Below the pieces are notes generated by a model. That model saw only the letters and a program-made list of their open reading frames with translations. It did no database searches and was not told where the DNA came from. Source: Pseudonocardiales bacterium (GTDB lineage: Bacteria > Actinomycetota > Actinomycetes > Mycobacteriales > Pseudonocardiaceae). Taken from it: a stretch of DNA of 6,879 bases. Location of the stretch: assembly GCA_013695005.1 (NCBI GenBank), contig JACDBJ010000391.1, forward strand, positions 1 through 6,879. The letters run 5' to 3'. Position 1 is the stretch's first letter; every line of letters begins with the position of its first letter. Below, in pieces: positions 4,672 through 6,879 of the stretch. Position numbers and translations under genes: made by a program.

Positions 4672-6777
4672 ATGGCGGTCAAAGCGGAAACGGGCCAGCG
4701 ATCCGGAGCGATCGTGGCCCAGGATCCCAGCAGACTTCGCAACGTCGTGCTCGTCGGACCTTCCGGCTCGGGGAAGACGACGCTGGTCGAGGCGCTCCTC
4801 GCGTCCACCGGCGTGATCTCGCGGGCCGGCACCATCGTCGACGGCAGCACGGTGTGCGACCACGATCCGGCCGCCGTGCGCCAGCAGCGCTCGGTCGGGC
4901 TGGCCGTCGCCCCGCTGCAGCATGACGACGTCAAGATCAACCTCATCGACACGCCCGGGTACGGGGACTTCGTCGGCGAGCTGCGCGCCGGGCTGCGCGC
5001 CGCCGACGCAGCGCTGTTCGTGGTGAACGCCGCCGAGGGCGCGGACCGCGGCATCGACGCCGCGACGATCGCCCAGTGGGAAGAGTGCGCCGCCGTCGGC
5101 ATGCCGCGGGCCGTAGTCGTCGCCCGCGTCGACCACCAGCGCGCCGATCTGGAGAGCGAGGTCGCGTCCTGCCGCGAGGCATTCGGCTCGGGTGTGCTGC
5201 CGCTGTACCTGCCGATTCGTGACGGATCGGACGTCACCGGGCTCTACGGCCTGCTGTCCCAGACGCCTGAGGGCCAGGCTCCGGACGGCGCGAGCGCCGC
5301 CCGCGACGAGCTGATCGAGGGAATCATCGCCGAGAGCGAGGACGAGTCGCTCATGGAGCGCTACCTCGAGGGCGAGGACCTCGAGACGGCCACCCTGATC
5401 GCCGACCTCGAGACCGCGGTGTCCAAGGGCACGTTCCACCCCGTGATCCCGGTGTGTTCGGCCACCGGCGTGGGGCTGGACGAGCTGCTGGAGCTGCTGG
5501 TCGGCGGCTTCCCGTCGCCGCTGGAGCACCCGCTGCCCGAGGTCAGCAGCGCTGACGGCGCGGAGCACCCTGCGCTGTCCGCCGACCCGGCCGGTCCGCT
5601 GGCCGCCGAGGTGGTGCGCACTGCGGCCGACGCCTACGTCGGACGCGTGTCGCTGGTGCGGGTGTTCTCCGGGACGCTGCTGCCGGAGAAGACCGTGCAC
5701 ATCACCGGGCACTCCGCCGGGCACGGGGCGTCCAACGGCTCCAACGGCTCGACCCACAAGGCCGACGAGCGGCTCGCGCACATCTACTCGCCGCTGGGCG
5801 CGACGCTGCGCGAGGTGCAGGCGTGCGTGGCCGGCGACATCTGCGCGCTGACCAAGCTCGGCTTCGCCGAGACCGGCGACACCGTGTCCGCCGCCGACCA
5901 CCCGCTGCTGCTCGAGCCGTGGGACCAGCCCGACCCGCTGCTGCCGGTCGCGATCGTCGCGCACACCCGCAGTGACGAGGACGCCCTGGTGCGCACCCTC
6001 GCCAAGATCGTCGCCGCCGACCCGACGCTGCGCCTTGAGCGCAACTCCGAGACGCACCAGAGCGTGCTGTGGTGCATGGGCGAGGCGCACGCCGACGTGG
6101 TGCTCTCCCGGCTGCGTGCCGGCGGGGCGGAGGTGGACACCGAGCCGGTCCGGGTGGCGCTGCGCGAGACGTTGGGGAAGAAGGCCACCGTCACTGGCCG
6201 GCACGTCAAGCAGTCCGGCGGGCACGGCCAGTTCGCCATCTGCCACGTCGAGTACGAGCCGTTGCCCCGCGGCAGCGGCTTCGAGTTCGTCTCGAAGGTC
6301 GTCGGCGGCACCGTGCCGACCCAGTACATCCCGAGCGTGGAGAAGGGCATCCGGGCGCAGCTCGAACGCGGGTTCACCGAGGGCTACCCGGTGGTCGACA
6401 TCAGGGCCACGCTGTTCGACGGCAAGGCGCACAGCGTGGACTCCTCCGACGCCGCCTTCCAGATGGCAGGTTCGCTGTCGCTGAAGGAGGCCGCCGCGGC
6501 GTGCGGCACCGTCAAGCTCGAGCCGATGGACGAGGTCGCCATCCGCATCCCGGACGACCACCTCGGCGCGGTGCTGGGCGACCTGTCCTCACGGCGCGGG
6601 CGGGTGCTCGGCACGGATGTGGCCAGCCCAGGGCGGACGGTAGTGCGGGCGGAGGTGCCCGCGGCGGAGCTGTTGCGCTACGCGGTGGACCTGCGGGCGA
6701 TGACGTCGGGCACCGCGCAGTTCACCCGCCAGTTCCTGCGCTACGAGGCGATACCGGAGCACGCCCGGAAGGCCTGA
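4672..6777 (+). CDS. fusA2: Elongation factor G-like protein, EF-G2 type
   Basis: A 701-residue paralogue of translation elongation factor G, full length for the family and matching the mycobacterial EF-G2 (FusA2) type. Domain I has an intact P-loop, GPSGSGKTT (29-37). The switch I motif RGITI reads RSVGL (73-77), losing the Mg-binding threonine. Switch II is DTPGYGDF (93-100), with Y97 in place of the catalytic histidine. The NKxD guanine motif is ARVD (151-154), followed by SAT (263-265). Domain II (about 316-420) carries a Gly/Ser/Asn-rich insert. Domains III-V are well preserved, including MGEAHADVVLSRL, QSGGHGQ (514-520) and the tip loop AHSVDSSD with H587, which matches the translocation histidine of EF-G. 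The M. smegmatis homologue is reported, from memory, to bind guanine nucleotides but lack ribosome-dependent GTPase activity. It is therefore unlikely to be the main translocase; its role is unknown. It stands alone, divergent from pdxT. Confidence 0.93.
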   Translation: MAVKAETGQRSGAIVAQDPSRLRNVVLVGPSGSGKTTLVEALLASTGVISRAGTIVDGSTVCDHDPAAVRQQRSVGLAVAPLQHDDVKINLIDTPGYGDFVGELRAGLRAADAALFVVNAAEGADRGIDAATIAQWEECAAVGMPRAVVVARVDHQRADLESEVASCREAFGSGVLPLYLPIRDGSDVTGLYGLLSQTPEGQAPDGASAARDELIEGIIAESEDESLMERYLEGEDLETATLIADLETAVSKGTFHPVIPVCSATGVGLDELLELLVGGFPSPLEHPLPEVSSADGAEHPALSADPAGPLAAEVVRTAADAYVGRVSLVRVFSGTLLPEKTVHITGHSAGHGASNGSNGSTHKADERLAHIYSPLGATLREVQACVAGDICALTKLGFAETGDTVSAADHPLLLEPWDQPDPLLPVAIVAHTRSDEDALVRTLAKIVAADPTLRLERNSETHQSVLWCMGEAHADVVLSRLRAGGAEVDTEPVRVALRETLGKKATVTGRHVKQSGGHGQFAICHVEYEPLPRGSGFEFVSKVVGGTVPTQYIPSVEKGIRAQLERGFTEGYPVVDIRATLFDGKAHSVDSSDAAFQMAGSLSLKEAAAACGTVKLEPMDEVAIRIPDDHLGAVLGDLSSRRGRVLGTDVASPGRTVVRAEVPAAELLRYAVDLRAMTSGTAQFTRQFLRYEAIPEHARKA
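5704..5760 (+). other. Low-complexity Gly/Ser/Asn insert in domain II of the EF-G2-like protein
   Basis: Residues about 345-363 read GHSAGHGASNGSNGSTHKA. They include a tandem SNG-SNG unit coded by repeated tccaacggc, next to a GHSAGH partial repeat. In EF-G this position lies in a loop between beta strands of domain II. It is probably a flexible surface loop. Confidence 0.6.
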
Positions 6778-6794
6778 GCCGCAACTCAGGCCTT
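6769..6794. terminator. Strong hairpin terminator overlapping the EF-G2-like stop codon
   Basis: AAGGCCTGAG (6769-6778) pairs perfectly over 10 bp with CTCAGGCCTT (6785-6794) around the six-base loop CCGCAA. The stop codon TGA (6775-6777) is in the left arm. TTGTC follows, so there is only a short T-containing tail. The right arm also contains TCA (6786-6788), a possible stop codon of a convergent minus-strand gene, so it may act in both directions. Confidence 0.75.
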
Positions 6795-6879
6795 GTCGGG
6801 CGGTGTGCCGGTAGCTAGGGAACCTTCGGCGAAGCCGCTGGTGGCGGCCAGCGAGCACCTCGCCGAGCCAGGTGACGTC
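6786..6879 (-). CDS. Possible C-terminal end of a convergent gene; cut by window edge
   Basis: One minus-strand frame is open from the right edge to a TGA complementary to 6786-6788. It ends with residues such as SLAATSGFAEGSLATGTPPDKA. Most of its codons end in G or C, as in the real genes here. The stop lies inside the hairpin at 6769-6794, in the same arrangement as the yebC stop at 3085. I do not recognise the product from this 30-residue tail. A second minus-strand frame through the same bases is also open, so the frame is not proven. Confidence 0.4.
   Translation of the reverse strand, partial: TSPGSARCSLAATSGFAEGSLATGTPPDKA

Noticed and set aside
4573..6561. A 662-codon open frame on the minus strand opposite the EF-G2-like gene
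   Set aside because: It is a mirror of a strongly coding GC-rich gene. The product is a low-complexity mix of G, R, V, H and L with no known domain, while the plus strand encodes a complete EF-G-like protein.
1..6879. CRISPR array, tRNA or rRNA gene, transposase, or phage attachment site
   Set aside because: No regularly spaced repeats, cloverleaf-like sequence, transposase motif, or long direct or terminal repeats were seen on reading both strands.

Overview
The window is high-GC DNA with strong G/C bias at third codon positions. It carries actinobacterial gene types: a proofreading-inactive PolA, the pdxT-yebC pair, and an EF-G2-type elongation factor. This suggests an actinomycete, possibly Pseudonocardiales, but the family-level guess is inference only. 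All positions below were read by eye and no database search was run.

Layout, left to right. (1) 1-1553, minus strand: the N-terminal 517 codons of DNA polymerase I (polA), running off the left edge before the polymerase domain. (2) A 100-bp divergent intergenic region holds a compound palindrome that overlaps the start of a TetR/AcrR-family regulator gene (1654-2301, plus). (3) The regulator overlaps by 4 bases an uncharacterised 259-residue protein gene (2298-3077, plus), giving a two-gene, translationally coupled module. (4) That module converges on yebC (3085-3834, minus), with a hairpin embracing both stop codons. (5) Upstream of yebC in the same orientation is pdxT (3862-4497, minus), the glutaminase subunit of pyridoxal 5'-phosphate synthase. 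(6) A 174-bp divergent region separates pdxT from a complete EF-G-like gene of the EF-G2/FusA2 type (4672-6777, plus). It ends in a strong hairpin that again overlaps the stop codon. (7) The last ~95 bases probably hold the C-terminal end of another minus-strand gene.

How the genes relate: polA, yebC, pdxT and the EF-G2 gene are housekeeping or housekeeping-like functions (DNA repair and replication, translation of difficult sequences, vitamin B6 synthesis, ribosome-associated GTPase). The TetR plus hypothetical pair looks like a self-contained autoregulated accessory cassette placed between polA and yebC. The usual actinobacterial neighbours of pdxT-yebC (pdxS on one side, ruvCAB on the other) are absent from the places they would be expected.

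No CRISPR array, tRNA, rRNA, insertion sequence or clear defence system was seen. The most interesting items are the compound palindrome at the TetR start, the unknown two-lobed protein it probably controls, the EF-G2 protein with degenerate GTPase motifs but an intact translocation domain, and the hairpins built into stop codons. I do not see convincing evidence of a wholly new system.
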